Source: Streptomyces sp. R44 | GTDB taxonomy: Bacteria; Actinomycetota; Actinomycetes; Streptomycetales; Streptomycetaceae | Assembly (NCBI RefSeq): GCF_041053105.1 | Contig: NZ_CP163444.1 | Location: 6,076,001-6,140,000, forward strand | Direction of reading: 5' to 3' | DNA length: 64,000 nt | Shown: positions 1 to 9,344 of the stretch, one piece after another | Position numbering within the stretch: position 1 is the first letter of the stretch | Layout: each line of letters begins with the position of its first letter | Made by a program: the position numbers and the translations under genes | Notes under the pieces: generated by a model | Database searches by the model: none | Seen by the model: only the letters and a program-made list of their open reading frames with translations | Told to the model about the DNA's origin: nothing

Positions 1-677
1 TCCCCGCCGAACTGCCTGTGACATGGCCCACGGAACTGATGGACGGCCTGCGCGATGAATGTCAGGTCGCGGGCGCCGCGGTGGTCGGCGGCGACGTCGT
101 CCGCGGCGACACGATCATGGTCTCCATCACCGCCCTCGGCGACCTCCGCAACCACGACCCGGTGACCCGGGGCGGCGCGCAGCCCGGCGACGTCGTCGCC
201 TACACCGGCTGGCTCGGCTGGTCCGCCGCCGGATACGCGGTCCTCTCCCGCGGCTTCCGCTCCCCGCGCGCCTTCGTCGAGGCCCACCGCAGGCCCGAGC
301 CGCCCTACCACGCGGGCCCGGCCGCCGCCGGTCTCGGCGCCACCGCCATGTGCGACGTCAGCGACGGCCTCATCGCCGACCTCGGGCACATCGCCGAGGC
401 CAGCAAGGTCCGCATCGACCTGCGCTCCGGCCTCATCGACATCCCCACCCAGATGAACGACATCGGCCAGGCCGTCGGCGTCGACCCCATGCAGTGGGTG
501 CTCACCGGGGGAGAGGACCACGCGATCGTCGCCACCTTCCCGCCGGACGTGAAGCTCCCCGCCCGCTGGAAGGTCATCGGCGAGGTCCTCCACCCCTCGG
601 CCCTGCCGCAGGTCACCGTGGACGGCGCGCCCTGGCACAGCGTGGGCGGCTGGGACCACTTCGGGGAGACCGAGTGA
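1..677 (+). CDS. thiL: Thiamine-monophosphate kinase, C-terminal part
   Basis: This is the 3' part of thiL; the reading frame is open to the window edge, so the start lies outside. ThiL phosphorylates thiamine monophosphate to thiamine pyrophosphate in the cytoplasm. Visible AIR-synthase/ThiL-type signatures are [12 protein letters not shown] in the middle and [13 protein letters not shown] near the C-terminus, the latter being the glycine-rich ATP-site segment of this family. The last codons overlap the thiD start by 4 bp (GTGA), so the two are translationally coupled. Both belong to thiamine cofactor synthesis, which connects with the riboswitch-controlled thiamine transporter at 55.5-59.5 kb. 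Confidence 0.93.
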   Translation, partial: PAELPVTWPTELMDGLRDECQVAGAAVVGGDVVRGDTIMVSITALGDLRNHDPVTRGGAQPGDVVAYTGWLGWSAAGYAVLSRGFRSPRAFVEAHRRPEPPYHAGPAAAGLGATAMCDVSDGLIADLGHIAEASKVRIDLRSGLIDIPTQMNDIGQAVGVDPMQWVLTGGEDHAIVATFPPDVKLPARWKVIGEVLHPSALPQVTVDGAPWHSVGGWDHFGETE

Positions 678-1468
678 AACCCCCGCTCGTGCTGACCGTC
701 GCCGGATCCGACTCCGGCGGCGGCGCCGGCGTCCAGGCCGACCTGAAGACGATGCTCGCGCTCGGCGTCCACGGCATGAGCGTGCTCACCGCCGTCACCG
801 CCCAGAACTCGCGGGGCGTCCAGGGCGTCTGGGAGCTCCCCGCGGAGGCCGTACGCGCCCAGTACCGGGCGGTCGTCGACGACATCGGCGTCCAGGCCGT
901 GAAGACCGGCATGCTCGCCACGGCCGCGCTCGTGGAGACGGTGGCGGAGCTGCTCGCCGGGACCCCGGGAGTGCCCGTCGTCGTCGACCCGGTCGGCGTC
1001 TCCAAGCACGGCGACCCGCTGCTCGCGGAGAGCGCGCTCGACTCCGTCCGTACGAAGCTGCTGCCGGCCGCGACCGTCGCCACCCCGAACCTGGACGAGG
1101 TGACGCAGCTCACCGGCGTGCGCGTGGAGGACGAGAGCGACATGCGGCCGGCCGCCGAGGCGGTCCTCTCGTACGGGCCGCGCTGGGTCCTGATCAAGGG
1201 CGGCCACCTGCCCACCGGCCGGGAGGCCGTGGACCTGCTCACCGACGGGACCGAGGAGCACTGGCTGCGCGCCCCGCGCCACGACAACCGGCACACCCAC
1301 GGCACGGGCTGCACGCTCGCCTCGGCGATCGCCTCCGGGCTCGCCAAGGGCCTGACGGTGCCGGAGGCCGTACGGGAGGCGAAGGAGTACGTGACGGGGG
1401 CGATCGCCGCCGGATTCGCCCTGGGCTCGGGCATCGGACCGGTCGACCACGGCTGGCGGACGCGCTAG
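674..1468 (+). CDS. thiD: Hydroxymethylpyrimidine/phosphomethylpyrimidine kinase
   Basis: ThiD phosphorylates HMP and then HMP-P to HMP-PP, the pyrimidine half of thiamine. The 264-residue length is normal for the family. The N-terminus reads [20 protein letters not shown], the hallmark substrate-binding start of ThiD/PdxK ribokinase-like enzymes, and the C-terminal third has [12 protein letters not shown], the anion-hole/catalytic motif. The GTG at 674 was chosen because it overlaps the thiL stop and begins directly before the conserved motif; the frame is open further upstream but without similarity. It is followed by a strong hairpin shared with convergent rpmB. Confidence 0.96.
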   Translation: MKPPLVLTVAGSDSGGGAGVQADLKTMLALGVHGMSVLTAVTAQNSRGVQGVWELPAEAVRAQYRAVVDDIGVQAVKTGMLATAALVETVAELLAGTPGVPVVVDPVGVSKHGDPLLAESALDSVRTKLLPAATVATPNLDEVTQLTGVRVEDESDMRPAAEAVLSYGPRWVLIKGGHLPTGREAVDLLTDGTEEHWLRAPRHDNRHTHGTGCTLASAIASGLAKGLTVPEAVREAKEYVTGAIAAGFALGSGIGPVDHGWRTR

Positions 1469-1525
1469 ATCCCGGGGGCGGGCCGACCGCTTCCTGGGGC
1501 GGGCCGTTTGTCTCCGGGCATGGCA

Positions 1526-1557
1526 AAAGGCCGGTTCACCGAGGTGAACCGGCCTTT
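1526..1557. terminator. Bidirectional hairpin terminator between thiD and rpmB
   Basis: A perfect 14-bp stem with a CGAG tetraloop; arms begin AAAGGCCGG and end CCGGCCTTT. The A and T runs at the two ends give a short U tract in either direction, fitting convergent thiD and rpmB. Confidence 0.85.
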
Positions 1558-1598
1558 CAAGGCAACCGCAGGGGCTGCGCTACGACAGAACGTCGCGA

Positions 1599-1784
1599 CT
1601 AGCGCGAGACCTTGCCGGCCTTGATGCACGAGGTGCAGACGTTGAGCCGCTTCGGCGTCCGACCGACCACGGCACGCACGCGCTGGATGTTCGGGTTCCA
1701 GCGACGGGACGTACGGCGGTGCGAGTGCGAAATGTTGTTGCCGAAGCCCGGCCCCTTGCCGCAGACGTCGCAGTTGGCAGCCAC
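1599..1784 (-). CDS. rpmB: 50S ribosomal protein L28, zinc-binding form
   Basis: A 61-residue L28 of the large ribosomal subunit. It starts [19 protein letters not shown] and carries two CxxC pairs (CDVC near residue 5 and CTSC near residue 51), so it is the four-cysteine, zinc-ribbon (C+) version. Streptomycetes usually also encode a cysteine-free, zinc-starvation-induced paralogue elsewhere; the cysteines here mark the housekeeping copy. It is transcribed alone, convergent with thiD, and its upstream region (1785-2057) is shared with the divergent DAK gene. Confidence 0.97.
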   Translation of the reverse strand: MAANCDVCGKGPGFGNNISHSHRRTSRRWNPNIQRVRAVVGRTPKRLNVCTSCIKAGKVSR

Positions 1785-1969
1785 GGGTCACTCCAAAGAC
1801 TTCAGAATTACAGTGAAATCCGGCGCACCGGAATCAGGAGTCTGAAGTGGCTTGCCGGGGAACGGCCCGGTTTGAACCGGGCAACCGAAGCAGCATACAA
1901 CGCCTGCTTCCGTGGAACGAAACTACCATGGTCTCCGCGGACCTCGCCCCGGGCCCCGGTCACAGGGGG

Positions 1970-2005
1970 TCCCCCCTGCTCGAGCGAAGCCGAGAGCTTG
2001 GGGGA
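1970..2005. repeat. Hairpin-forming intergenic repeat upstream of the DAK gene
   Basis: TCCCCC at 1970 pairs with GGGGGA ending at 2005 around an inner hairpin containing GCTCGAGCGAAGCCGAGAGC. The shape and sequence resemble a hairpin that recurs between genes in many Streptomyces genomes (recollection, not searched). It lies between the divergent rpmB and DAK starts. The rest of 1785-2057 shows no gene. Confidence 0.55.
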
Positions 2006-2057
2006 GGCCGATCCCCGGTCTACCCTGCGGTGATCACCGCCGAAGGAGGACCCCCCG

Positions 2058-3791
2058 TTGTCGCGAGCCCTTCAGCCCGACGAGGAGCTCGTCGAGCTCG
2101 ACGCCGAAGCGGTCCGGAGCTGGTGCGCAGGGGCCCTGGAGGCCCTCGGACGGGAGCGCGAGGCGATCGACGCGATCAACGTCTACCCGGTCGCGGACGG
2201 GGACACCGGCACCAACCTGTACCTGACGGCCGAGGCCGCCCACGAGGCCGTCGAGGCCGTCTTCGCCGCCTCCGCGCCCGACACCGCCGAGACCGTACGG
2301 GCCATGGCCCACGGCGCCCTGCTCGGCGCCCGGGGCAACTCCGGCACCATCCTCGCCCAGCTCCTGCGCGGCATGGCCGCCGTCCTCGCCGAAGGACGTG
2401 ACGGTGATCACCTCGCCCGCGCCCTCGCCGAGGCCGCCGCCGCCGCGCGGCAGGCCGTCGCCCACCCCGTGGAGGGCACCGTCCTCACCGTGGCCTCGGC
2501 GGCCGCCGAGGGCTGCGCGGGCGGCGGGACGCTCGCCGACGTGGCCGCACGGGCCCACGACGGGGCCAGGAAGGCCCTGGCGGCCACCCCCGGCCAACTG
2601 GACGTGCTCGGCCGCGCCGGAGTCGTGGACGCCGGCGGACGGGGCCTGGTGACCGTCCTCGGAGCACTCCTCCGGACGGTGACGGGCCGGGCGCCGGACC
2701 GCGCGGGAGACGCGAGCGCGACGGACCGCACCGGGGACGTGAGCGACCGGGGTCCGGACCGCGCGGCGACCGCACGCGGCGGACCCGACCAGGTCCCGGC
2801 CGGCCCGGGCGGGGTACGGCTCCTCGGCGACCCCCGCGCCGTCCCCGCCGCCCCCGACCAACCCTGCGACGGCGAGGCCGGGCCCGCCTACGAGGTGATC
2901 TACCTCCTGGAGGCCGAGGACGCGGCCGTGGAACTGCTGCGGGCCCGCCTCGACGCCCTCGGCGACTCCCTCGTCGTCGTCGGCGGCGACGGCCTGTGGA
3001 ACGTCCACGTCCACGTCGACGACGCGGGCGCCGCCGTCGAGGCGGGCGTCGAGGCCGGCCGGCCCCACCGCATCCGCATCACCCACTTCGCCGCCGACGC
3101 GGCGGCCGCCACCGGGCCCGGGGAACGCGCCCAGCGCGCGGTCGTCGCCGTCGTCCCCGGCGAGGGCCTCGCCGGACTCTGCGCCGAGGCCGGCGCGACC
3201 ACGGTCCGCAGCAGGCCCGGCGAACCGCCCGCCGGCGAGGAACTCGTCGAGGCGATCCGACGGGCGCACGCGCGCGAGGTGGTCCTCCTGCCCAACGACA
3301 CCGACCTGCGCCAGACCGCGGCCGCCGCCGCCGAACGCGCCAGGGCCGAAGGCATCCGCGTCGCGCTCATCCCGACCCGGGCCGCCGTCCAGGGCATCGC
3401 CGCCCTCGCCGTCCATGAACCCGACCGGCGCTTCGACGAGGACGTCGTCGCCATGACCGCCGCCGCCGGAGCCACCCGCTACGCCGAACTCGCCGTCGCC
3501 GAACGCCAGTCGTTCACCTCCGCCGGCGTCTGCCAGGCCGGCGACATCCTCGGCCTCATCGAGGGCGACGTCGCCGTCATCGGCAAGGACCTCACCGAGA
3601 CCGCCCGCACCGTCCTGGACCGGATGCTCTCGGCGGGCGGCGAACTCGTCACCCTCGTCGTCGCCGACGACACCCCGCCCGAGCTCGCCCCCGACCTGGA
3701 ACGGCACGTCCGGCGCGGCTACCTGGCCGTCGACACCACCACGTACCACGCGGGCGCGGGGGCCCCGCCGCTGCTCATCGGGGTGGAATAG
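2058..3791 (+). CDS. DAK2/DhaL domain protein, fatty-acid-kinase (FakA)-like
   Basis: A 577-residue protein with an N-terminal DhaL (DAK2) nucleotide-binding domain, residues about 15-205, marked by AINVYPVADGDTGTNL (Asp cluster binding Mg-ATP) and GARGNSGTILAQLLRG. A charged variable linker of about 50 residues follows (around 205-260), then the FakA-type middle and C-terminal domains. FakA phosphorylates fatty acids bound to DegV-family FakB partners. Position between rpmB and recG matches the rpmB-(asp23)-fakA-recG order of Firmicutes, although no Asp23-family gene is present here. The start is TTG at 2058, supported by AGGAGGA at 2045-2051. The kinase role is family inference; substrate unproven. 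Confidence 0.88.
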   Translation: MSRALQPDEELVELDAEAVRSWCAGALEALGREREAIDAINVYPVADGDTGTNLYLTAEAAHEAVEAVFAASAPDTAETVRAMAHGALLGARGNSGTILAQLLRGMAAVLAEGRDGDHLARALAEAAAAARQAVAHPVEGTVLTVASAAAEGCAGGGTLADVAARAHDGARKALAATPGQLDVLGRAGVVDAGGRGLVTVLGALLRTVTGRAPDRAGDASATDRTGDVSDRGPDRAATARGGPDQVPAGPGGVRLLGDPRAVPAAPDQPCDGEAGPAYEVIYLLEAEDAAVELLRARLDALGDSLVVVGGDGLWNVHVHVDDAGAAVEAGVEAGRPHRIRITHFAADAAAATGPGERAQRAVVAVVPGEGLAGLCAEAGATTVRSRPGEPPAGEELVEAIRRAHAREVVLLPNDTDLRQTAAAAAERARAEGIRVALIPTRAAVQGIAALAVHEPDRRFDEDVVAMTAAAGATRYAELAVAERQSFTSAGVCQAGDILGLIEGDVAVIGKDLTETARTVLDRMLSAGGELVTLVVADDTPPELAPDLERHVRRGYLAVDTTTYHAGAGAPPLLIGVE

Positions 3792-3850
3792 GCGCCGTTC
3801 CCGGCGGTTGTCCACAGGCTTCGGCGCGACTGTCGGTCCCGTGGTCTTCA

Positions 3851-6043
3851 ATGGGAGACGTGCCCGCGCTCGACGAACCACTCAAGAAGTCCCTCGGCCC
3901 CGCCACCGCCAAGGTCATGGCCGAGGCGCTCGACCTGCACACGGTCGGGGACCTGCTCCACCACTACCCCCGCCGGTACGCCGAGCGCGGGGAGCTCACC
4001 ACGCTCTCCGACCTGCCGCTCGACGAGCACGTCACGGTGGTCGCACAGGTCGCGGACGCCCGGGTGCACACCTTCAACGGCTCCAAGGGCCGCGGCCAGC
4101 GCCTCGAAGTGACCATCACCGACGGCAGCGGCCGGGTGCAGCTGGTCTTCTTCGGCAAGGGCGTGCACAAGCCGCACAAGGACCTGCTGCCCGGCACCCG
4201 CGCGATGTTCGCCGGCAAGGTCTCGCTCTTCAACCGGCGCCTCCAGCTCGCCCACCCGTCCTACGAGTTGCTCCGCGGCGAGAGCGACGAGGCCGTCGAC
4301 ACCTGGGCGGCCGCCCTCATCCCGATCTACCCGGCCACCGCCAAGCTGGAGTCCTGGAAGATCGCCAAGGCCGTCGACGCCGTCCTGCCCAGCGCCGGAG
4401 ACGCCGTCGACCCGCTGCCGCCCGCCCTGCGCGAGGGCCGGGGCCTCAGCGAGCTGCCCGACGCCCTGCGGATGATCCACCGCCCCCGTACCAAGGCGGA
4501 CATCGCCGACGCCCGCGAGCGGCTCAAGTGGGACGAGGCCTTCGTCCTCCAGGTCGCCCTCGCCCGCCGCCGGCACGCCGACACCCAACTGCCCGCCGTC
4601 GCCCGGAAACCGGCCCCCGACGGCCTCCTCGACGCCTTCGACGCCAAGCTGCCCTTCACCCTCACCGAGGGCCAGCAGAAGGTCTCGAAGGAGATCTTCG
4701 ACGACCTGGCCACCGAGCACCCGATGCACCGCCTCCTCCAGGGAGAGGTGGGCAGCGGCAAGACGATGGTGGCGCTGCGCGCCATGCTCGCCGTCGTCGA
4801 CTCCGGCGGCCAGGCCGCCATGCTCGCCCCCACCGAGGTCCTCGCCCAGCAGCACCACCGCTCCGTCACCGAGATGATGGGCGAGCTCGCCGAGGGAGGG
4901 ATGCTCGGCGGCGCCGAGCGGGCCACCAAGGTCGTCCTGCTCACCGGCTCCATGGGCGCCGCCGCCCGCCGCCAGGCCCTGCTCGACCTCGTCACCGGCG
5001 AGGCGGGCATCGTCATCGGCACGCACGCGCTGATCGAGGACAAGGTCCGGTTCCACGACCTCGGCCTGGTCGTCGTCGACGAGCAGCACCGCTTCGGAGT
5101 CGAGCAGCGCGACGCCCTCAGGGGCAAGGGGAAGCAGCCGCCGCACCTCCTCGTCATGACCGCCACCCCCATCCCGCGCACGGTCGCCATGACCGTCTTC
5201 GGCGACCTGGAGACCTCCGTCCTCGACCAGCTGCCCGCCGGCCGCTCGCCGATCGCCAGCCATGTCGTGCCCGCCGCCGACAAGCCGCACTTCCTCGCGC
5301 GCGCCTGGGAGCGGGTCCGCGAGGAGGTCGGGAAGGGACACCAGGCGTACGTCGTCTGCCCCCGCATCGGCGACGAGGAGGACCAGAAGAAGAAGGCCAA
5401 GGCCTCCCCGGAGGACGAGGCCGAGAAGCGCCCGCCGCTCGCCGTCCTCGACGTCGCCGAGAAGCTCGGCGCCGGCCCTCTCGCGGGCCTGCGGATCGCC
5501 GTCCTGCACGGCCGTATGCACCCCGACGACAAGGACGACGTCATGCGCCGCTTCGCCGCAGGCGAGCTCGACGTCCTCGTCGCCACCACCGTCATCGAGG
5601 TCGGTGTCAACGTGCCCAACGCCACCGCCATGGTGATCATGGACGCCGACCGCTTCGGCGTCTCCCAGCTCCACCAGCTCCGCGGCCGCGTCGGCCGGGG
5701 CTCCGCCCCGGGCCTCTGCCTCCTCGTCAGCGAGATGCCCGAGGCCAGCCCCGCCCGGCAGCGGCTGAACGCCGTCGCCACCACCCTCGACGGCTTCGAG
5801 CTCTCCCGCATCGACCTCGAACAGCGGCGTGAGGGCGACGTCCTCGGCCAGGCCCAGTCCGGCGTCCGCTCCTCGCTGCGGGTGCTCGCCGTCATCGACG
5901 ACGAGGAGGTCATCGCCGCCGCCCGCGAGGAGGCCACCGCCCTCGTCCTCGCCGACCCCGACCTCACCGCCCACCCGGGCCTGCGCACCGCGCTCGACGC
6001 CCTCCTCAGCGAGGAGCGGGAGGAGTACCTGGAGAAGGGCTGA
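3851..6043 (+). CDS. recG: ATP-dependent DNA helicase RecG
   Basis: RecG remodels stalled replication forks and branch-migrates Holliday junctions. The 730 residues show an N-terminal OB-fold wedge domain (about 50-200), Walker A GEVGSGKT near residue 300, the DExx-type box DEQHRFG near 410, and the C-terminal helicase motif [19 protein letters not shown] near 615. A charged insert ([18 protein letters not shown], about residues 512-530) is typical of actinobacterial versions. ATG 3851 has no clear ribosome-binding site; GTG 3860, giving MPALDEP, is an alternative. It lies 59 bp after the DAK gene, probably co-transcribed. Confidence 0.96.
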   Translation: MGDVPALDEPLKKSLGPATAKVMAEALDLHTVGDLLHHYPRRYAERGELTTLSDLPLDEHVTVVAQVADARVHTFNGSKGRGQRLEVTITDGSGRVQLVFFGKGVHKPHKDLLPGTRAMFAGKVSLFNRRLQLAHPSYELLRGESDEAVDTWAAALIPIYPATAKLESWKIAKAVDAVLPSAGDAVDPLPPALREGRGLSELPDALRMIHRPRTKADIADARERLKWDEAFVLQVALARRRHADTQLPAVARKPAPDGLLDAFDAKLPFTLTEGQQKVSKEIFDDLATEHPMHRLLQGEVGSGKTMVALRAMLAVVDSGGQAAMLAPTEVLAQQHHRSVTEMMGELAEGGMLGGAERATKVVLLTGSMGAAARRQALLDLVTGEAGIVIGTHALIEDKVRFHDLGLVVVDEQHRFGVEQRDALRGKGKQPPHLLVMTATPIPRTVAMTVFGDLETSVLDQLPAGRSPIASHVVPAADKPHFLARAWERVREEVGKGHQAYVVCPRIGDEEDQKKKAKASPEDEAEKRPPLAVLDVAEKLGAGPLAGLRIAVLHGRMHPDDKDDVMRRFAAGELDVLVATTVIEVGVNVPNATAMVIMDADRFGVSQLHQLRGRVGRGSAPGLCLLVSEMPEASPARQRLNAVATTLDGFELSRIDLEQRREGDVLGQAQSGVRSSLRVLAVIDDEEVIAAAREEATALVLADPDLTAHPGLRTALDALLSEEREEYLEKG

Positions 6044-6071
6044 GCACGAGGCCCCGGCGGCGCCATAAGCT

Positions 6072-6085
6072 ATTGCATACGCAAT
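6072..6085. promoter_or_regulatory. Perfect 14-bp palindrome upstream of rsmD
   Basis: ATTGCATACGCAAT is a perfect inverted repeat (ATTGC-ATAC-GCAAT) in an unusually AT-rich patch between recG and rsmD, 24 bp before the rsmD start. The size and symmetry suit an operator for a dimeric repressor, but it is not assignable to a known regulator by eye. Confidence 0.45.
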
Positions 6086-6109
6086 GGTTTATGGAGAACG
6101 AGGACACCG

Positions 6110-6691
6110 ATGACCCGCGTGATCGCCGGTACCGCCGGCGGACGGCGCCTGGCCGTGCCCCCCGGCAACGGCACCCGCCCCACCTCCGACCGGGCACGGG
6201 AAGGCCTCTTCTCCACCTGGGAGGCGTTCCACGGCCTGGAAGGGGCCCGGGTCGCCGACCTGTACGCGGGCTCCGGCGCCGTCGGCCTGGAGGCGCTCTC
6301 CCGCGGCGCCGTCCACGCCCTCCTCGTCGAGGCCGACCCCCGCGCCGCGAAGACGATCCGGGACAACGTCCGCTCGATCGGCCTGCCCGGCGCCGAACTC
6401 CGCACCGGCAAGGCCGAGCAGATCGTGACCGGACCGGCCCCGGCCGAACCGTACGACCTCGTCTTCCTCGACCCGCCCTACGCGGTCACGGACGCCGATC
6501 TTCGCGAGATTCTCCTCACACTGCGCTCGGGGGACTGGCTGAGCGAGGATGCCCTCGTCACGGTGGAGCGCAGCACCCGAGGCGGGGAGTTCGGCTGGCC
6601 GGCCGGATTCGAGGCCCTGCGGTCCCGTCGCTACGGCGAGGGAACGTTTTGGTACGGTCGCGCCGCCTCTACGTGCGAAGACGCACGATGA
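6110..6691 (+). CDS. rsmD: 16S rRNA (guanine(966)-N(2))-methyltransferase
   Basis: RsmD methylates N2 of G966 in 16S rRNA late in small-subunit assembly, using S-adenosylmethionine. The 193 residues include SAM-binding [19 protein letters not shown] (about 45-63) and the catalytic DPPY motif in FLDPPYAV (about 124). The N-terminus [15 protein letters not shown] and [11 protein letters not shown] are family signatures. ATG 6110 has an AGG-type site at suitable distance. It is followed directly by coaD, the common rsmD-coaD pair; the stop shares an ATGA with a possible upstream coaD start at 6688. Confidence 0.95.
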   Translation: MTRVIAGTAGGRRLAVPPGNGTRPTSDRAREGLFSTWEAFHGLEGARVADLYAGSGAVGLEALSRGAVHALLVEADPRAAKTIRDNVRSIGLPGAELRTGKAEQIVTGPAPAEPYDLVFLDPPYAVTDADLREILLTLRSGDWLSEDALVTVERSTRGGEFGWPAGFEALRSRRYGEGTFWYGRAASTCEDAR

Positions 6692-6717
6692 CCGGACCGG
6701 AGAGCGAGGGACCCAAG

Positions 6718-7197
6718 TTGCGCCGCGCCGTCTGTCCGGGGTCATTCGACCCCATCACCAACGGACACCTCGACATCATCGCCCGCGCCTCCAAGCTGTA
6801 CGACGTCGTACACGTCGCGGTGATGATCAATCAGTCGAAGAAGGGCCTCTTCACGGTCGACGAGCGGATCGACCTGATCCGCGAGGTCACCGCCGACTTC
6901 GGCAACGTCGAGGTGGAGTCCTTCCACGGACTGCTCGTCGACTTCTGCAAGCAGCGCGACATCCCCGCGATCGTCAAGGGCCTGCGCGCGGTCAGCGACT
7001 TCGACTACGAGCTGCAGATGGCCCAGATGAACATCGGCCTCTCGGGCGTGGAGACCCTGTTCGTCCCCACCAACCCGACGTACAGCTTCCTCTCCTCCTC
7101 GCTGGTCAAGGAGGTCGCGGCCTGGGGCGGCGACGTCTCGCACCTGGTCCCGCCGACGGTCCTGCCCCGGCTGACCGAGCGGCTCGCACAGAAGTAG
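6718..7197 (+). CDS. coaD: Phosphopantetheine adenylyltransferase
   Basis: CoaD transfers AMP from ATP to 4'-phosphopantetheine, the penultimate step of coenzyme A synthesis. It begins with the nucleotidyltransferase signature [19 protein letters not shown], containing the TxGH motif, and has the C-terminal [11 protein letters not shown] segment equivalent to ISSTxVR. TTG 6718 is preferred because GAGGGA lies 6 bp upstream and the resulting 159 residues match the usual length. ATG 6688 (169 residues) overlaps the rsmD stop as ATGA and cannot be excluded. Confidence 0.93.
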   Translation: MRRAVCPGSFDPITNGHLDIIARASKLYDVVHVAVMINQSKKGLFTVDERIDLIREVTADFGNVEVESFHGLLVDFCKQRDIPAIVKGLRAVSDFDYELQMAQMNIGLSGVETLFVPTNPTYSFLSSSLVKEVAAWGGDVSHLVPPTVLPRLTERLAQK

Positions 7198-7319
7198 CCA
7201 CGGAAGTGACGCGCGGCCACCGCCGCTGACGCTCCGTCACCTGGTGTCGGACGGGCACCGACTGCCCTTACAGTCGTCCCGTCCGTCTCCATCCAGCTGT
7301 AGAGAGTGGCGAGCACCAG

Positions 7320-8357
7320 GTGGACGTGCAGAAGAAGCTCGACGAGATCGTCGCGACCGTGCAGGGCGCCCGCTCCATGCCCATGTCGGCATCCTGCGTG
7401 GTCAATCGCGCCGAGCTGCTCTCCCTGCTGGAAGAGGTGCGGGAGGCCCTGCCCGGCTCCCTCGCCCAGGCCCAGGAGCTGATCGGCGGCCGCGAGCAGA
7501 TGGTCGAGCAGGCCCGCCAGGAGGCCGAGCGGATCATCGAGGCCGCCCACGCCGAGCGGGGCTCGATCGTCTCCGACACGCAGGTCGCCCGCGAGTCGCA
7601 GGAGGAGGCCGACCGGATCCTCTCCGAGGCCCGTCGCGAGGCCGAGGAGGTACGGGCCGAGGCCGACGACTACGTCGACTCCAAGCTCGCCAACTTCGAG
7701 GTCGTCCTCAACAAGACCATCGGCTCCGTCGACCGCGGGCGCGAGAAGCTCCTCGGCCGCGGCCCGGGCCTCGACCAGGACGGCTACGCCGACGCGGACG
7801 CCCCCGAGTACAGCGCCGACCCGCAGACCCTGATCCGGCGGGCCGACGAGTACGTGGACGCCAAGCTGGGCGCCTTCGAGGCCGTCCTCAGTAAGACCCT
7901 GGAGGCCGTCGGACGCGGCCGGCAGAAGCTGCACGGCCGGATCGCCACGGACGCCCTCGGCGAGCACATGGCCGCGCAGGACGGCCTCGGCGGCGCGGTG
8001 CACACCAGCGACGCGGACTACCTGGCCGGCCTCGCGGAGCTGGCCACCCCCGAACCCGCGCCGGCCGCGCAGATCCCCGCGCAGCAGCCCGACCCGTACG
8101 GCTACCCGCAGCAGCCCCAGCAGGACCCCTCGTACGGCTACCAGCAGCAGGACGCCTACGCCTACCAGCAGCAGGACCCCTACGCGTACCAGGGCCAGTA
8201 CGGCTACGAGCAGCAGCAGTACGACCCCCAGGGCCAGGGGCAGGTCCACGCCCAGCCCCACCAGCCGCAGCAGGCCGCCGCGCTCGACGAGACCAGCTTC
8301 TTCGACACGAGCATGATCGACCTGGAGCAGCTGCGCCGGTACGAACAGGGACAGTAA
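7320..8357 (+). CDS. Coiled-coil DivIVA-like/cell-envelope protein with Gln-Tyr-rich tail
   Basis: A 345-residue protein conserved in streptomycetes between coaD and yceD; exact function unknown. Residues about 40-125 form a long charged coiled coil rich in EAERIIEAA-type heptads, resembling DivIVA or ATP-synthase b-subunit helices. A segment beginning DDYVDSKLANFEVVLNKT (near 119) recurs as DEYVDAKLGAFEAVLSKT (near 179), an internal duplication, each copy ending in a GR(E/Q)KL(L/H)GR motif. The C-terminal 90 residues are low-complexity Pro-Gln-Tyr repeats such as QQQDPYAYQ. No signal peptide or membrane helix is seen. A cytoskeletal or scaffolding role is inference. GTG 7320 starts just before the conserved helix. 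Confidence 0.8.
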   Translation: MDVQKKLDEIVATVQGARSMPMSASCVVNRAELLSLLEEVREALPGSLAQAQELIGGREQMVEQARQEAERIIEAAHAERGSIVSDTQVARESQEEADRILSEARREAEEVRAEADDYVDSKLANFEVVLNKTIGSVDRGREKLLGRGPGLDQDGYADADAPEYSADPQTLIRRADEYVDAKLGAFEAVLSKTLEAVGRGRQKLHGRIATDALGEHMAAQDGLGGAVHTSDADYLAGLAELATPEPAPAAQIPAQQPDPYGYPQQPQQDPSYGYQQQDAYAYQQQDPYAYQGQYGYEQQQYDPQGQGQVHAQPHQPQQAAALDETSFFDTSMIDLEQLRRYEQGQ

Positions 8358-8495
8358 GGGGCACGGGGCCCGGATTGGGCCCTGGGCGAAGCGTCCAGTA
8401 TCCTGGCTCTTCGGTCGCGCTATGTCCGCGATCCTTGCTGCCCACGTCTGGCAGCCTCCTCTACGCCGCAGAACGATCCGAAAGCAGGAAGACCC

Positions 8496-9149
8496 CTGAG
8501 TACGCGCCTCGACCACCGCAACCCCCTCGTGTTCGACACGCACGAGCTGGGGCGGCGTCCTGGTGCCCTCCAGCGGATCTCGCGTTCGGTCGAGGCTCCT
8601 GCGGAGCTCGGCGTCGAAGGAGTCATCGGAGTGCCCCAGGGCTCCCCGGTGGACATCGATCTCCGTCTTGAGTCGGTCATGGAAGGGGTGCTTGTCACAG
8701 GCACCGCCCGTGCATCGGCCGAGGGGGAGTGCGTAAGGTGTCTGGAGCCCGTCGCGCTTGAGCTCGACGTGGACTTCCAGGAGATGTTCTCGTACCCCGA
8801 CTCCGACGACCGGGGCCGCTCCAAGGCGGCCGCGGACGACGAAGCCGAGGACGACGAGGACATGATCCCCCTCGAGGACGGCATGTTCGACCTCGAACCC
8901 TTGCTGCGTGATGCGGTGGTGCTCGCACTGCCGATGCAGCCGGTGTGCCGGGAGGACTGTGCGGGTCTGTGTTCCGAGTGCGGGACCAACCTGAACGAGA
9001 ACCCGGACCACCACCATGACGCCGTCGACATCCGTTGGGCGGCACTGCAGGGACTCGCCGGTTCGCTGGGAACCGATGAGAAGGACAACATGAGCGGCAA
9101 AGCCTCTGACGGGGACGTCCGAAGCGCCGCCGAGAAGCAGGAGAAGTAG
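8496..9149 (+). CDS. YceD/DUF177 family protein, probable CTG start
   Basis: DUF177 proteins are needed for normal 23S rRNA accumulation and nearly always precede rpmF, as here. Four cysteines in the C-terminal half ([14 protein letters not shown], around residue 150-163) form the typical metal-binding knuckle. The conserved N-terminal stretch [15 protein letters not shown] begins before the first GTG (8529), so translation must begin upstream. The only sensible in-frame start is CTG 8496, giving MSTRLDHRN, with AGGAAG at 8486-8491. Without that start the protein would lose a conserved segment. Length is then 217 residues. rpmF follows after 2 bp, so the two are coupled. Confidence 0.85.
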   Translation: MSTRLDHRNPLVFDTHELGRRPGALQRISRSVEAPAELGVEGVIGVPQGSPVDIDLRLESVMEGVLVTGTARASAEGECVRCLEPVALELDVDFQEMFSYPDSDDRGRSKAAADDEAEDDEDMIPLEDGMFDLEPLLRDAVVLALPMQPVCREDCAGLCSECGTNLNENPDHHHDAVDIRWAALQGLAGSLGTDEKDNMSGKASDGDVRSAAEKQEK

Positions 9150-9151
9150 CC

Positions 9152-9325
9152 GTGGCTGTTCCGAAGCGGAAGATGTCGCGCAGCAACACGCGCCACCGCC
9201 GGTCGCAGTGGAAGGCTGCGGTCCCCACCCTGGTTTCGTGTGAGCGTTGCCAGGAGCCGAAGCTGCAGCACATCGCGTGCCCGAGCTGCGGCACCTACAA
9301 CAAGCGCCAGGTCCTCTCGGTCTGA
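9152..9325 (+). CDS. rpmF: 50S ribosomal protein L32
   Basis: A 57-residue large-subunit protein that was short enough to be missed by length-limited ORF calling. It begins [20 protein letters not shown], the family N-terminus, and contains a zinc ribbon CERC-x9-CPSC, so it is the cysteine-containing form. GTG 9152 lies 2 bp after the yceD stop, with AGGAGAAG overlapping the end of yceD as ribosome-binding site. rnc follows 19 bp later, giving the classic yceD-rpmF-rnc order. Confidence 0.97.
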   Translation: MAVPKRKMSRSNTRHRRSQWKAAVPTLVSCERCQEPKLQHIACPSCGTYNKRQVLSV

Positions 9326-9344
9326 GTGGCTGGTGAGAGGCACG

